Shown here one piece after another: positions 18,314 through 26,944 of a stretch of DNA of 64,000 bases. The position numbers and the translations under genes were made by a program. The DNA is from CALKAL01 sp051846895. Its GTDB lineage: Bacteria > Bacillota > Bacilli > Bacillales > Alkalibacillaceae. The notes beneath the pieces are model-generated. The model worked only from the letters and a program-made list of their open reading frames with translations. It was not told the DNA's origin and did no database searches. Position 1 is the first letter of the stretch. Each line of letters begins with the position of its first letter. The stretch is taken from contig JBPYCQ010000010.1 in assembly GCA_051846895.1 (NCBI GenBank), positions 37,604 through 101,603 on the forward strand, in the 5' to 3' direction.

Positions 18314-18418
18314 GTGGAACACACATTGTCAGGTGCAACGATGTTCTGGTTATTTGTTCCCATGCTAACACTCATTGTTTTAGCGGGAATTTCATTATTA
18401 AAAAAGAGAGGTGAATAA
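18314..18418 (+). CDS. symporter small accessory protein
   Basis: This frame of 34 codons (GTG start, VEHTLSGATMFWLFVP... ending LLKKRGE) encodes one hydrophobic helix (about residues 9-28) and a basic C-terminal tail. AAGGGGG lies 10 nt upstream. The symporter's ribosome binding site, AGAGGTGA, lies within its last codons, so translation is probably coupled. Small one-helix proteins directly upstream of sodium:solute symporters are annotated in Bacillaceae as symporter small accessory proteins. A later ATG (18341) is a possible alternative start. Confidence 0.7.
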   Translation: MEHTLSGATMFWLFVPMLTLIVLAGISLLKKRGE

Positions 18419-18421
18419 ACA

Positions 18422-19897
18422 TTGGCAACGTTAATTACTTTTATTATTTATTTAGCAGGTATGCTTTTTATTGGTGTGATTGGATATCGCAGAACGACTG
18501 ATCTATCAGACTACTTTTTAGGAGGAAGAACACTTAAGCCAGGAGTAGCTGCTTTAAGTGCTGGGGCCTCTGATATGAGTGGATGGTTACTACTTGGACT
18601 ACCTGGGGCTATCTATGCATCCGGATTATCTGAAGCGTGGATTGCTGTTGGGCTATCAATCGGCGCCTACTTAAACTGGCAATTCGTAGCAAGACGTCTT
18701 AGAACTTATACTGAGGTGTCAAATAACTCAATTACTATTCCTGACTTCTTCGAGAACCGTTTTAAAGACGGAACACATATCCTTCGAACAGTGTCAGCAA
18801 TCGTTATCTTATTCTTCTTCACCATCTATACCGCATCAGGCATGACAGCTGGGGCAAAATTATTTAGCTCCTCATTTGACCTTACATACACACAAGGATT
18901 ATGGATCGGTGCAGTTGTTATTATCGCATATACATTTTTAGGAGGATTTATTGCCGTTAGCTTAACGGATTTTATCCAAGGAACACTCATGTTTCTAGCA
19001 TTAATTGTTTTACCAATTATTGCCATCATTGAAGTAGGTGGATGGCAAGAAACACTCAATGTCGTTGGAGAAGTGAACAGTGGACATCTTAGTATGATCG
19101 CTGGAGTGAGTGTCATGGTCATCATCTCAAACCTAGCATGGGGACTCGGCTACTTCGGGCAACCTCATATATTAGTTAGATTTATGGGGTTAAAATCACA
19201 TAAAGACGTTCCAGTTGCTCGATTTATCGGAACAACTTGGATGGTTATCGGTCTATTCGGTGCCATTTTTGCAGGATTCGTCGGTTTAGCACTTGTACAA
19301 CAACAAGGACTAAATCTAGGAGACTCAGAAGAAATATTCATCTTATTATCACAAATCCTAACAAATCCAATTGTTGCAGGAATCTTACTCGCAGCGATAC
19401 TATCTGCAATTATGAGTACCATCGACTCACAATTACTTGTGTCTTCGTCTGCACTCGCTGGAGATATTTATAAAGGCCTTTTCCGAAGAAACGCATCAAA
19501 CAAAGAACAAATGACCATCGCAAGAATATCGATTGTCATTATTGCGGTAATCGCCATCATAATTGGAAGCAATCCTGAAAACTCTGTGCTTGACTTAGTC
19601 AGCTATGCTTGGGCCGGCTTCGGCGCCGCATTCGGGCCACTGATAATCCTTGGCCTATTTTGGAATCGAATTACCGCCCCTGGAGCCATCGCTGGAATGA
19701 TTGCCGGTGCCGTTACTGTCGTCATCTGGGGCAACATTAAAATTGAAGATAACCCAAACCATATATTAAATCTATACGAAATTGTTCCAGGCTTCTTAAT
19801 TAATTTATTATTAGCCGTAGTCATCAGTTTATTAACACAACCAAAACCAGAAATGCTAGAAGAATTCGATAAAGCTAAAAAACTAGCACAAGAATAA
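18422..19897 (+). CDS. sodium/solute symporter, proline permease (PutP/OpuE) type
   Basis: A 491-aa SSS-family transporter with about 12-13 TM segments. The N-terminal SDYFLGGRTLKPGVAALSAG and the Na+-site region GASDMSGWLLLGLPGAIY are as in PutP. It starts with TTG at 18422, overlapping the end of the preceding mini-gene region, with AGAGGTGA upstream. It should take up proline with sodium, for nutrition or osmoprotection. No proline-degradation gene is adjacent in the window, so an OpuE-like osmotic role is possible. Confidence 0.88.
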   Translation: MATLITFIIYLAGMLFIGVIGYRRTTDLSDYFLGGRTLKPGVAALSAGASDMSGWLLLGLPGAIYASGLSEAWIAVGLSIGAYLNWQFVARRLRTYTEVSNNSITIPDFFENRFKDGTHILRTVSAIVILFFFTIYTASGMTAGAKLFSSSFDLTYTQGLWIGAVVIIAYTFLGGFIAVSLTDFIQGTLMFLALIVLPIIAIIEVGGWQETLNVVGEVNSGHLSMIAGVSVMVIISNLAWGLGYFGQPHILVRFMGLKSHKDVPVARFIGTTWMVIGLFGAIFAGFVGLALVQQQGLNLGDSEEIFILLSQILTNPIVAGILLAAILSAIMSTIDSQLLVSSSALAGDIYKGLFRRNASNKEQMTIARISIVIIAVIAIIIGSNPENSVLDLVSYAWAGFGAAFGPLIILGLFWNRITAPGAIAGMIAGAVTVVIWGNIKIEDNPNHILNLYEIVPGFLINLLLAVVISLLTQPKPEMLEEFDKAKKLAQE

Positions 19898-19903
19898 AAC
19901 AAT

Positions 19904-19942
19904 AAAACCTCTTACAGCTGTATAAAAACTGTAAGAGGTTTT
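19904..19942. terminator. bidirectional terminator
   Basis: AAAACCTCTTACAG (19904-19917) is the exact complement of CTGTAAGAGGTTTT (19929-19942). It sits between the convergent symporter gene and the next minus-strand gene and ends both. Confidence 0.9.
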
Positions 19943-19945
19943 ATT

Positions 19946-20338
19946 TTATTCCTCTTCAATACTAAAATTGTTTTCCTCTTCAACAATGATAAACCGGCCT
20001 ATTTTACCTATTGCTTTTATGTGTAAAAAATACTTAGAACCAGGTTCACTAAAATAATGGTCATCTACCGTCACTTCAGTTCTCTTTTCCGAAAACGTTG
20101 CACTATGCTTCACCATACGAACGACCTCAGTCTGACCTTCTTTATTAACCTCGACTTCTACATCAAATTGAGTACATTCTTCATCTAAACATTCCGTATC
20201 ATAAAGCTCTTCCATTAACTCAACATAGTGATTCATTGTAGGCTTCAAGGCTGAAATCCACATAGTAATTAAAACTACAATAATTGCGAATAGGACAACT
20301 CCTAAAAGACTAAAGGAGATAATTTTTTTATTAGATAT
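19946..20338 (-). CDS. membrane-anchored hypothetical protein with apparent ATA start
   Basis: The frame reads (I/M)SNKKIISFSLLGVVLF..., a classic short basic N-terminus and single TM helix (about residues 6-25), then a soluble domain of about 100 residues with DTECLDEECTQFDVEVEV. Its first canonical ATG (20263) lies after the membrane helix. A full AGGAGG (20353-20348) sits 9 nt before an ATA codon at 20338, and no ATG, GTG or TTG lies between. Either ATA is used, the start codon was mutated, or only the shorter 105-aa form is made. Function is unknown. Confidence 0.6.
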   Translation of the reverse strand: MSNKKIISFSLLGVVLFAIIVVLITMWISALKPTMNHYVELMEELYDTECLDEECTQFDVEVEVNKEGQTEVVRMVKHSATFSEKRTEVTVDDHYFSEPGSKYFLHIKAIGKIGRFIIVEEENNFSIEEE

Positions 20339-20508
20339 GATAGCTCGCCTCCTGCCTTTATCTATCCTGACAAAATTGTAGCATCAGAATATTATCGTTC
20401 CTTTTAGAGTAGCATATTTTGGTAATTAAAACAATGCTGCTGACTTAGGAACTAAAAAACTGAATAGGACTAAATAGACTAAATTATTCACTTCTAAGTT
20501 ATGTATAA

Positions 20509-20673
20509 TCAATTCATATAATAGCTTTGAAACTCAGCTATTAATTCATCTAGTTCTTGACTCATTTTAATAGTGGTCGAATGATTCAATCCTAAATCTA
20601 AACCCATTTCAACTAATTTACTTCTAATGTTCTCTATTTTATTTTCAAGTTCTTCTCTATTATTTTTACTCAT
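20509..20673 (-). CDS. Spo0E family aspartyl-phosphate phosphatase
   Basis: This 54-aa two-helix protein (MSKNNREELENKIENIRSKL...) carries the family signature SQELDELI at about residues 38-45. Family members dephosphorylate Spo0A~P and so delay sporulation. GAGGG lies about 10 nt before the ATG. It is monocistronic, between the ATA-start gene and glpD. The exact target (Spo0A or another response regulator) cannot be read from sequence. The signature and size are good evidence for the family. Confidence 0.85.
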   Translation of the reverse strand: MSKNNREELENKIENIRSKLVEMGLDLGLNHSTTIKMSQELDELIAEFQSYYMN

Positions 20674-20809
20674 AATCTTCTCGCCCTCTCCTTCTTACTT
20701 TAAATTAAATTTAGTTCCTTTTTCATAGTGTTATGTAAAATAATGTATGGTCAGTTCATAAAAAAGGAAAACAATTATTGATTTATGTTTTCCTTTGATT
20801 AAGTAATAT

Positions 20810-22471
20810 TTATTTTGAAGTTATTTCATTCTTCTTTACATTAATTTCATGATTTAAAGCATTTATTTGAATTAACTTTTCTTCTTCAGACCAATTAAAT
20901 CGGTCTGCCATGTAAGCACAAACAGAATCTTTCCAAGTTTCAACTGAATGAATATTAAATAATAAATCCGACACCCTTCTTAAAAAGAAATCTTTGGGTG
21001 TTGCGACCATTTCGTATTCAATTCCATAAATTAATTGAGAAAATACTAATGCTGATAGCTTGTAATTCTTTAATTCGTCTCGCCTTTTTTGATATAGATT
21101 AAAGACATCTATAACATTCGAGCCATATAATGACGCTAAAATCCTACTGTCCTCTTGTTGAAGACCGTATTTTTCTCCTTCCTGACCCATCGACTCAATA
21201 AATGAGGAGAAGTTCCCTGAACCCCCAACTTCCCCACCAGAGATAGGAAGTTTTTTAGTGACACATTCCTTAAAATTTATCCTTTCTTCTTCTTGAAACT
21301 TTTTGGAGACTAAATCAACTATCGTTTCTGCCATTTTACGATATCCAGTTAGCTTACCTCCTGCTATCGTTAACAGACCTGAATCCGACTCCCATATTTC
21401 ATCTTTTCTTGAAATTTCGGATGGGTTTTTTCCTTCTTCAAGAATTAAAGGACGTAGGCCGGCCCAACTTGATTCAACATCTTTTCTAGTAATTTTGACA
21501 CTTGGAAACATATAATTAACTGTGTCCAATAAATAACTAATATCTTCTTCAGTTACTTCTGGTTCAGCTAAATCACCACTATAAAATGTATCAGTCGTCC
21601 CTACATATACTTTTCCATCTCTTGGTATAGCAAAAATCATTCTCTTATCATTTTCTGTATCGAAATATATAGACTGTTCAAGTGGAAAACGAGATTGGTC
21701 AAAAACAATATGAACACCTTTTGTTAAAATAATCTCTTTATTTTTGTTCGAATGATCCAATTGCCGTACTTCATCAACCCAAGGACCTGTTGCATTAATT
21801 ACCTTTTTGGCATAGATTTCAAAACTCTCATTAGTTAACTGATCTTTAACTTCTACACCAACAATTTTTCCATCTTTGTATAGTAACCTTTCAGCCTTAG
21901 CATAATTAATTGCTTTTGAACCGTGCTCAACAGCTGCTTTTAATACTTCTAATGTCAATCTCGCATCGTCAGTACGGTATTCAACATAATAACCTCCACC
22001 TTTTAAACCTTCTTCTTTTAAAAGCGGCTCCCTTTGCAACGTTTCCTCTTTACTTAACATGATTCTTCTTTCATTCTTTTTTACATTAGCTAGATAATCA
22101 TACACTCGCAAACCAAGAGATGTCATTGCTTTACCGAATGTCCCCCCTTTGTAAAAAGGAAGAAGCATCCACTGTGGTGTGGTTACGTGAGGACCATTCT
22201 CATATACTATTGCACGTTCCTTTCCAGTTTCAGATACAACCTTTATGTCTAACTGTTTTAAATATCTTAGTCCTCCATGGACAAGTTTCGTTGATCGGCT
22301 AGACGTACCTGCCGCAAAATCCTGCATCTCTATTAGAGCCGTTTTCATCCCTCTAGTGGTAGCATCTAACGCTATTCCCGCACCTGTAATTCCACCACCA
22401 ATAATAAGGACGTCAAAAGGCTCAGTCTCTAATTTTTGTATAATTTTCCCTCTTTGAAGATTTGAAAACAC
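20810..22471 (-). CDS. glpD: aerobic glycerol-3-phosphate dehydrogenase
   Basis: A 553-aa membrane-associated flavoenzyme that oxidises sn-glycerol 3-phosphate to dihydroxyacetone phosphate and feeds electrons to the quinone pool. The FAD dinucleotide-binding motif IIGGGITGAGIALDA is at about residues 25-39, followed by GTSSRSTKLVHGGLRYL. The C-terminal DAO_C domain spans roughly residues 410-530. The start is a GTG after GGAGGT. The leader carries a terminator (22492-22545) typical of GlpP-controlled genes, and glpP lies divergently upstream. A decayed second copy of its 3' half lies at 50027. Confidence 0.95.
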   Translation of the reverse strand: MFSNLQRGKIIQKLETEPFDVLIIGGGITGAGIALDATTRGMKTALIEMQDFAAGTSSRSTKLVHGGLRYLKQLDIKVVSETGKERAIVYENGPHVTTPQWMLLPFYKGGTFGKAMTSLGLRVYDYLANVKKNERRIMLSKEETLQREPLLKEEGLKGGGYYVEYRTDDARLTLEVLKAAVEHGSKAINYAKAERLLYKDGKIVGVEVKDQLTNESFEIYAKKVINATGPWVDEVRQLDHSNKNKEIILTKGVHIVFDQSRFPLEQSIYFDTENDKRMIFAIPRDGKVYVGTTDTFYSGDLAEPEVTEEDISYLLDTVNYMFPSVKITRKDVESSWAGLRPLILEEGKNPSEISRKDEIWESDSGLLTIAGGKLTGYRKMAETIVDLVSKKFQEEERINFKECVTKKLPISGGEVGGSGNFSSFIESMGQEGEKYGLQQEDSRILASLYGSNVIDVFNLYQKRRDELKNYKLSALVFSQLIYGIEYEMVATPKDFFLRRVSDLLFNIHSVETWKDSVCAYMADRFNWSEEEKLIQINALNHEINVKKNEITSK

Positions 22472-22491
22472 TAGAATACCTCCTAAACAAC

Positions 22492-22556
22492 AAAAAAGAG
22501 ACCACTAAGAAACCTACCTATTACTGGTAGTACTTAATGGTCTCTCCATATCTCCG
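22492..22556 (-). promoter_or_regulatory. glpD leader with GlpP-type antiterminated terminator
   Basis: On the minus strand AGAGACCATTAAG (22545-22533) pairs with CTTAGTGGTCTCT (22509-22497), with one G-U pair, followed by TTTTTTGTTG. It lies in the 5' leader, 21-27 bp before the glpD start codon. CGGAGAT (22556-22550 region) precedes the stem. In Bacillus, GlpP with glycerol 3-phosphate prevents termination at such leaders. The motif recurs before the ABC transporter operon. Confidence 0.8.
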
Positions 22557-22741
22557 TCCATTTTTTATATTTACATTAATTCTTTTGCTTATGACAATTT
22601 TATACTAACTACAGTATAATACTATTTCGTTTAATCGTTTGTCAATTATTTCTACTTTTACTCGGAAAATATTATATATTGTTCTTTTCACTCAGCATAT
22701 GTTATAATTTTCTAAAAATTATACAAGAGGAGTGTATTTTT

Positions 22742-23308
22742 TTGGATAATATTGTAGATTTAGTTCAGTCACAAATTATAGCTTCAGTAAAAAATGAAAA
22801 ACATCTAGATAATGCCATCCACTCAAATTCAAATATTGTTTTTTTACTGACTGGTGACTTAATGTCTACGAAAGCTTACTTAGATTTATTAAAAGAGAAT
22901 CATAAAAAAACATTTGTGCATGTTGATTTTATAGATGGACTCGCAAACACACGCAGTGCCATTAACTATATAGCAGACGTTTGGCAGCCTGAAGGCATTA
23001 TTTCAACTAAAAGTAATCTAATTAAGTTTGCAAAAGAAAAAGGGCTTATGACTGTACAACGAGTATTTTTAATTGATGGAAATGCCTTAAAAAAAGGAAT
23101 TGAAATCGCACATACTTGTAAACCCGATGCTATAGAAGTCTTACCTGGAATCATGCCAAACATTATTGATCGATTAACAAATTTAACTCACTTACCAATC
23201 ATTGCAGGCGGATTGATAAGTAATCAAGAGGAAATAGAAAATGGATTAAAAGCTGGAGCTCTAGCTATTTCCTCTGGTAATCCAAAGCTTTGGAATTTGA
23301 ATCTATAA
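22742..23308 (+). CDS. glpP: glycerol-3-phosphate-responsive antiterminator GlpP
   Basis: A 188-aa protein of the GlpP family with a TIM-barrel-like fold, marked by VHVDFIDGLANTRSAI and DAIEVLPGIMP and ending AGALAISSGNPKLW. It binds glycerol 3-phosphate and suppresses termination in glp leaders. The TTG at 22742 is chosen because AGAGGAGTG lies 7 nt upstream. The frame is open further upstream but without a ribosome binding site. Its last 44 bp overlap the convergent HAD phosphatase gene. The expected targets are the leaders at 22492 and 28016. Confidence 0.92.
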   Translation: MDNIVDLVQSQIIASVKNEKHLDNAIHSNSNIVFLLTGDLMSTKAYLDLLKENHKKTFVHVDFIDGLANTRSAINYIADVWQPEGIISTKSNLIKFAKEKGLMTVQRVFLIDGNALKKGIEIAHTCKPDAIEVLPGIMPNIIDRLTNLTHLPIIAGGLISNQEEIENGLKAGALAISSGNPKLWNLNL

Positions 23309-24083
23309 TTACATCTACAATTTCATTAATACTATTCAATACATATTTCGGTTGATCCAAGGCTTGATTTAACATCTCTCTGTTAGTAATACCAGTTAGT
23401 ACTAATACCGACTGCATTCCACATAAATTTCCCATTCGGATATCTGTTTCTAAACGGTCGCCTACCATATAACAATTTTCAGGTGGCAATTCCAATATTT
23501 CTTCTACAATAAAATTGGCTGCAAGTGGAGAAGGCTTCCCGAGAATAACATCAATTTTTTCTCCAGTTGCCCCTTCCATTGCCCCAACCATTGCACCACA
23601 ATCAGGAATTTGTCCTCCTTCTACTGGACACGTTCGATCAGGATTGGTAGCAACAACCTTTGCACCATTCCTCCATGCCTGAAAAGCAGTGTTTAACTTT
23701 TCGTAAGTGAATAAGCGATCCCATCCTAAGACTACATAACTAACATCCATTGCATTATCAGAAATATTAATGCCCATTGCACGTAGTTCATCATAGAGTG
23801 GTTCTTCACCAATAACAAAAACTTTCTCATCTTGTTCCAGTCTGGATGCTAAGTAACGTGCAGTTAAAAAATTTGAATTTATAACATTCTCTCTCTTGAC
23901 TTCAATCCCCAATCTAGTTAACTTATCAACATACGCTTCAATTGTTTCAATTGATTTATTAGTTAAGAATACTACCTTATCTCCTCGGGCTTGTAACTTT
24001 TTAATAGATTCTTCGGCACCGTCTATCAATCTATTATCTACGTAAACTGTCCCGTCTAAATCAAAAATAAAACCTCTTTGCAA
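23265..24083 (-). CDS. HAD-IIA family phosphatase (NagD-like)
   Basis: A 272-aa haloacid-dehalogenase phosphatase. Motif I is FIFDLDGTVYVD (nucleophile Asp near residue 8), motif II is FLTNKS, the Lys of motif III is in ILGKPSP, and motif IV is YMVGDRLETDI. The C2-type cap marks subclass IIA, which includes p-nitrophenyl phosphatase, phosphoglycolate and glycerol-phosphate phosphatases. TTG start after GGAGG. It is the last gene of the ABC-transporter operon, so it probably dephosphorylates what the transporter imports. It overlaps glpP by 44 bp, tail to tail. Confidence 0.85.
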   Translation of the reverse strand: MQRGFIFDLDGTVYVDNRLIDGAEESIKKLQARGDKVVFLTNKSIETIEAYVDKLTRLGIEVKRENVINSNFLTARYLASRLEQDEKVFVIGEEPLYDELRAMGINISDNAMDVSYVVLGWDRLFTYEKLNTAFQAWRNGAKVVATNPDRTCPVEGGQIPDCGAMVGAMEGATGEKIDVILGKPSPLAANFIVEEILELPPENCYMVGDRLETDIRMGNLCGMQSVLVLTGITNREMLNQALDQPKYVLNSINEIVDVIIDSNSKALDYQRK

Positions 24084-24104
24084 TTTAATTCCTCCAATAC
24101 AGAC

Positions 24105-25808
24105 TTATGATTTATCTCCTCCAGAAAGCTTGTTAGCAAGAGCCTGTAACACAAGAACCATCGCAACTAAGATTACGGACATCGCTGCTGCAGAGTAATA
24201 TTCTGCACGTAACACGTTTTGGAATATAGCTAAGCTCATCGGGGCCCAATCAGCTGGTGCCATAAGAATAGAGATACTCGTTTCTTTAATAACTGTTACA
24301 AAGACCAAAATTGATCCTGCTGCAATCCCCGGTAACATCAATGGACCAATGATAGTTATTGCTGCTGTTAACGTTGAAGCACCTAGGTTTACTGCTGCTT
24401 CTTCAATATCTTGCTTAATTGCCCTCATTGTCCCAACAGTTGAGCGAACCATATACGGTAAACGACGAATACTGTAGGCAATGATTAAAATGGTTGCCGT
24501 ACCAGTTAACTGTAAAGGTGCGGTATTAAATGTTTGAATTAATGCAATACCAAATGCAATACCCGGTACAATTAATGGAACTGTAGTCATAAAATCTAAT
24601 CCTGTTGAACGGTGACGAACAACAAAATATGATACAAAAGATGCGACAACTACACTTAATAATAATGCGCCCCCAGCTAGTACTAGACTATTTTGAATAT
24701 TTCCTAAAGAAGAAGTAAATATAGTTCTATAGTGTTCAAGAGTGTATCCGGATGGCAAAGGGTCCTTTCCCCATGTCTTTGCAATCGATTGAACAAAAAC
24801 TGTTGCCATTGTTAAAATAGGAATAAAAACAACAAAACCTGAAAAAACAGCTAATGGAATAGTTAACGCTTTATTCTCATTTAATTTAATTTGTTTTGGT
24901 TTTCCAGAAAGTGTGTCGTAGTTCCGTCCTTTAACTAGATAGTTTTGTAGCCAGTAAACAAATCCTGCAACAGCAATCATAATAACTGTCAGAATCGCAG
25001 CACCACCCCAGTTAAAGAATCCAGCTATTTCACGATAAGCATCAACAACTATTAAGTTTAAATTACTTGGAGCTAAAATAATTGGAGTTCCAAAATCTGA
25101 GAAACTAACAGCGAAAATGACTAATGCTGTAGATAACATTCCAGGTAAAGCTAATGGAAAAGTAACGGTTACAAAGGTTAGCCAACTCTTTGATCCCATA
25201 TTACGCGAGGCTTCTTCTAAAGACACATCACTAACTTTAAATGCTGCAACCATCGGCCACAAAGCATATGGGAAGAAGAAAAAGATTTGCACAAGCGCAA
25301 TACCTGTCATTGAGTAAGGGTCTATCAGCATTCCTTCTCCACCTAATTGTTGATAGATATAAGTAACCCAACCTGCACGACCAAACATTATTATAAATGC
25401 ATAAGCAGAAATAAACGTCGGTACAACTAAAGGTACTGTACATAACGCTCCAATTGTTCTCTTAAAAGGCATTTTAGTACGTGCAATACCATAAGCTATT
25501 GGCAAACAAATAATCAAAACCCAAATAGATACAATTGTTGATAGATAAAGACTATTTAATAAACCTTTAAAGTAATGCCCATATGAAAATATAGACCTGA
25601 AATTATCTAATGTAGAATTTTTAAATTGTTCTACAGTCGTCTGAAATTGTTCTAAACTAATTAATGAACCAAATAGATTTATAGGTTCATTTGTAAAGCT
25701 AACTAGAAACACTGAGAGTAATGGAATTAGTAGAAACAGAATAAAAAAACCATAAACTAAAAACTTAATTACTCCCAAGCCGTTAATACTTCTTCTTAAT
25801 CTATTCAT
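24105..25808 (-). CDS. ABC transporter permease, two fused domains (FbpB/AfuB type)
   Basis: A 567-aa permease made of two BPD_transp_1 domains in tandem, with about 12 TM segments. The first EAA loop is EEASRNMGSKSWLTF near residue 205 and the second EEAAVNLGASTLTAA near 470. This architecture is typical of ferric iron and of sugar-phosphate or phosphonate uptake systems (FbpB, AfuB). Its ATG overlaps the ATPase stop codon as ATGA. As a fused dimer it needs no partner permease. Context with glpD, glpP and a phosphatase favours an organophosphate over iron. Confidence 0.88.
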   Translation of the reverse strand: MNRLRRSINGLGVIKFLVYGFFILFLLIPLLSVFLVSFTNEPINLFGSLISLEQFQTTVEQFKNSTLDNFRSIFSYGHYFKGLLNSLYLSTIVSIWVLIICLPIAYGIARTKMPFKRTIGALCTVPLVVPTFISAYAFIIMFGRAGWVTYIYQQLGGEGMLIDPYSMTGIALVQIFFFFPYALWPMVAAFKVSDVSLEEASRNMGSKSWLTFVTVTFPLALPGMLSTALVIFAVSFSDFGTPIILAPSNLNLIVVDAYREIAGFFNWGGAAILTVIMIAVAGFVYWLQNYLVKGRNYDTLSGKPKQIKLNENKALTIPLAVFSGFVVFIPILTMATVFVQSIAKTWGKDPLPSGYTLEHYRTIFTSSLGNIQNSLVLAGGALLLSVVVASFVSYFVVRHRSTGLDFMTTVPLIVPGIAFGIALIQTFNTAPLQLTGTATILIIAYSIRRLPYMVRSTVGTMRAIKQDIEEAAVNLGASTLTAAITIIGPLMLPGIAAGSILVFVTVIKETSISILMAPADWAPMSLAIFQNVLRAEYYSAAAMSVILVAMVLVLQALANKLSGGDKS

Positions 25809-26929
25809 ATGAGTAACACCCTCTCAGGTGACACACCTAATTTAACCTTAGAACCTGATTGTTTAATGCTATCACCTGATTCATATGTGGTATCAACGAC
25901 GAGGCTATGTTCTCCTACTTTAATATCATAACGAACGGTTGATCCAAGGTAAGTTGCGAACTGTATTTCCCCTTCAAACGCATTGTCATATGTCTCAGAT
26001 TCCCCATTTAATACATTAATATTTTCGGGGCGAATGATAACTTTCACATCATCTTTATCTGTCTGAGATACAGATTTAATGACTTGTTGTTCATCGATTT
26101 TAACAGTGGACAATCCATTTTCACGTTCAACCACAGTACCTGGGATAATGTTGGATGTTCCAACGAAATCCGCAATGAACGGCGACTTTGGATTACTATA
26201 TAAATCTGTCGGTGTCCCAATTTGCAGAATTTCTCCATCCTTCATGACAGCAATACGATCAGCCATACTCATTGCTTCCTCTTGGTCATGAGTAACAAAA
26301 ATGGTTGTGATTTTCAATTCTTGTTGGATACGTCTAATCGTATTACGCATTGAGTGACGTAACTTTAGATCTAGGTTTGATAATGGTTCATCCATTAATA
26401 ATACTTCAGGTTCCATCACGAGTGCTCTTGCTAATGCAACCCTTTGTTGTTGCCCACCTGAAAGCTCGCTAGTTAACTTTTTAGCATGATCAGTTAATTC
26501 AACGTATTCTAAAATGTCATATACCTTTTTCTCAACTTCTTTTGGATACTTAACTAATTTGCTATTTAACATTCTTGTATATACGCCAAGCTTCTTGAAA
26601 ATATTGCTCTTTTTTAGTTCTTTAATATTCAAACTATAAGCTACATTATCAAATACATTCATGTGTGGAAATAAAGCATAGCTTTGGAAAACCATGCCAC
26701 AGTTTCTCTCATTTGGCGCTAATTTTGCAACATTTTTATCACCAATTTTAATTGTTCCACTTGTTGGATTTTCAAAACCCGCTATACATCTCATTGTAGT
26801 TGTCTTTCCACAACCAGATGGACCTAAGAGGGCAAAAAACTCGCCCTCTTTAATGTCCAAGTCAATGTTTTGAAGTACAGTTATACCTGAAAAATCCTTC
26901 GTTAGTTGTTCTACTACAACCGACCCCAT
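25805..26929 (-). CDS. ABC transporter ATP-binding protein (FbpC/AfuC type)
   Basis: A 374-aa ATPase with Walker A GPSGCGKTT near residue 37, Q-loop FQSYALFPHM, signature LSGGQQQRVALARA, Walker B VLLMDEPLSNLD and a C-terminal TOBE domain. Between Walker A and the signature it carries an insertion (LKKSNIFKKLGVYTRMLNSK) not usual in the family. The ATG at 26929 has AAGGAAG 9 nt upstream, and a TTG at 26938 abuts that site. It energises the fused permease encoded next. Confidence 0.9.
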   Translation of the reverse strand: MGSVVVEQLTKDFSGITVLQNIDLDIKEGEFFALLGPSGCGKTTTMRCIAGFENPTSGTIKIGDKNVAKLAPNERNCGMVFQSYALFPHMNVFDNVAYSLNIKELKKSNIFKKLGVYTRMLNSKLVKYPKEVEKKVYDILEYVELTDHAKKLTSELSGGQQQRVALARALVMEPEVLLMDEPLSNLDLKLRHSMRNTIRRIQQELKITTIFVTHDQEEAMSMADRIAVMKDGEILQIGTPTDLYSNPKSPFIADFVGTSNIIPGTVVERENGLSTVKIDEQQVIKSVSQTDKDDVKVIIRPENINVLNGESETYDNAFEGEIQFATYLGSTVRYDIKVGEHSLVVDTTYESGDSIKQSGSKVKLGVSPERVLLI

Positions 26930-26944
26930 AATTATCAACTTCCT

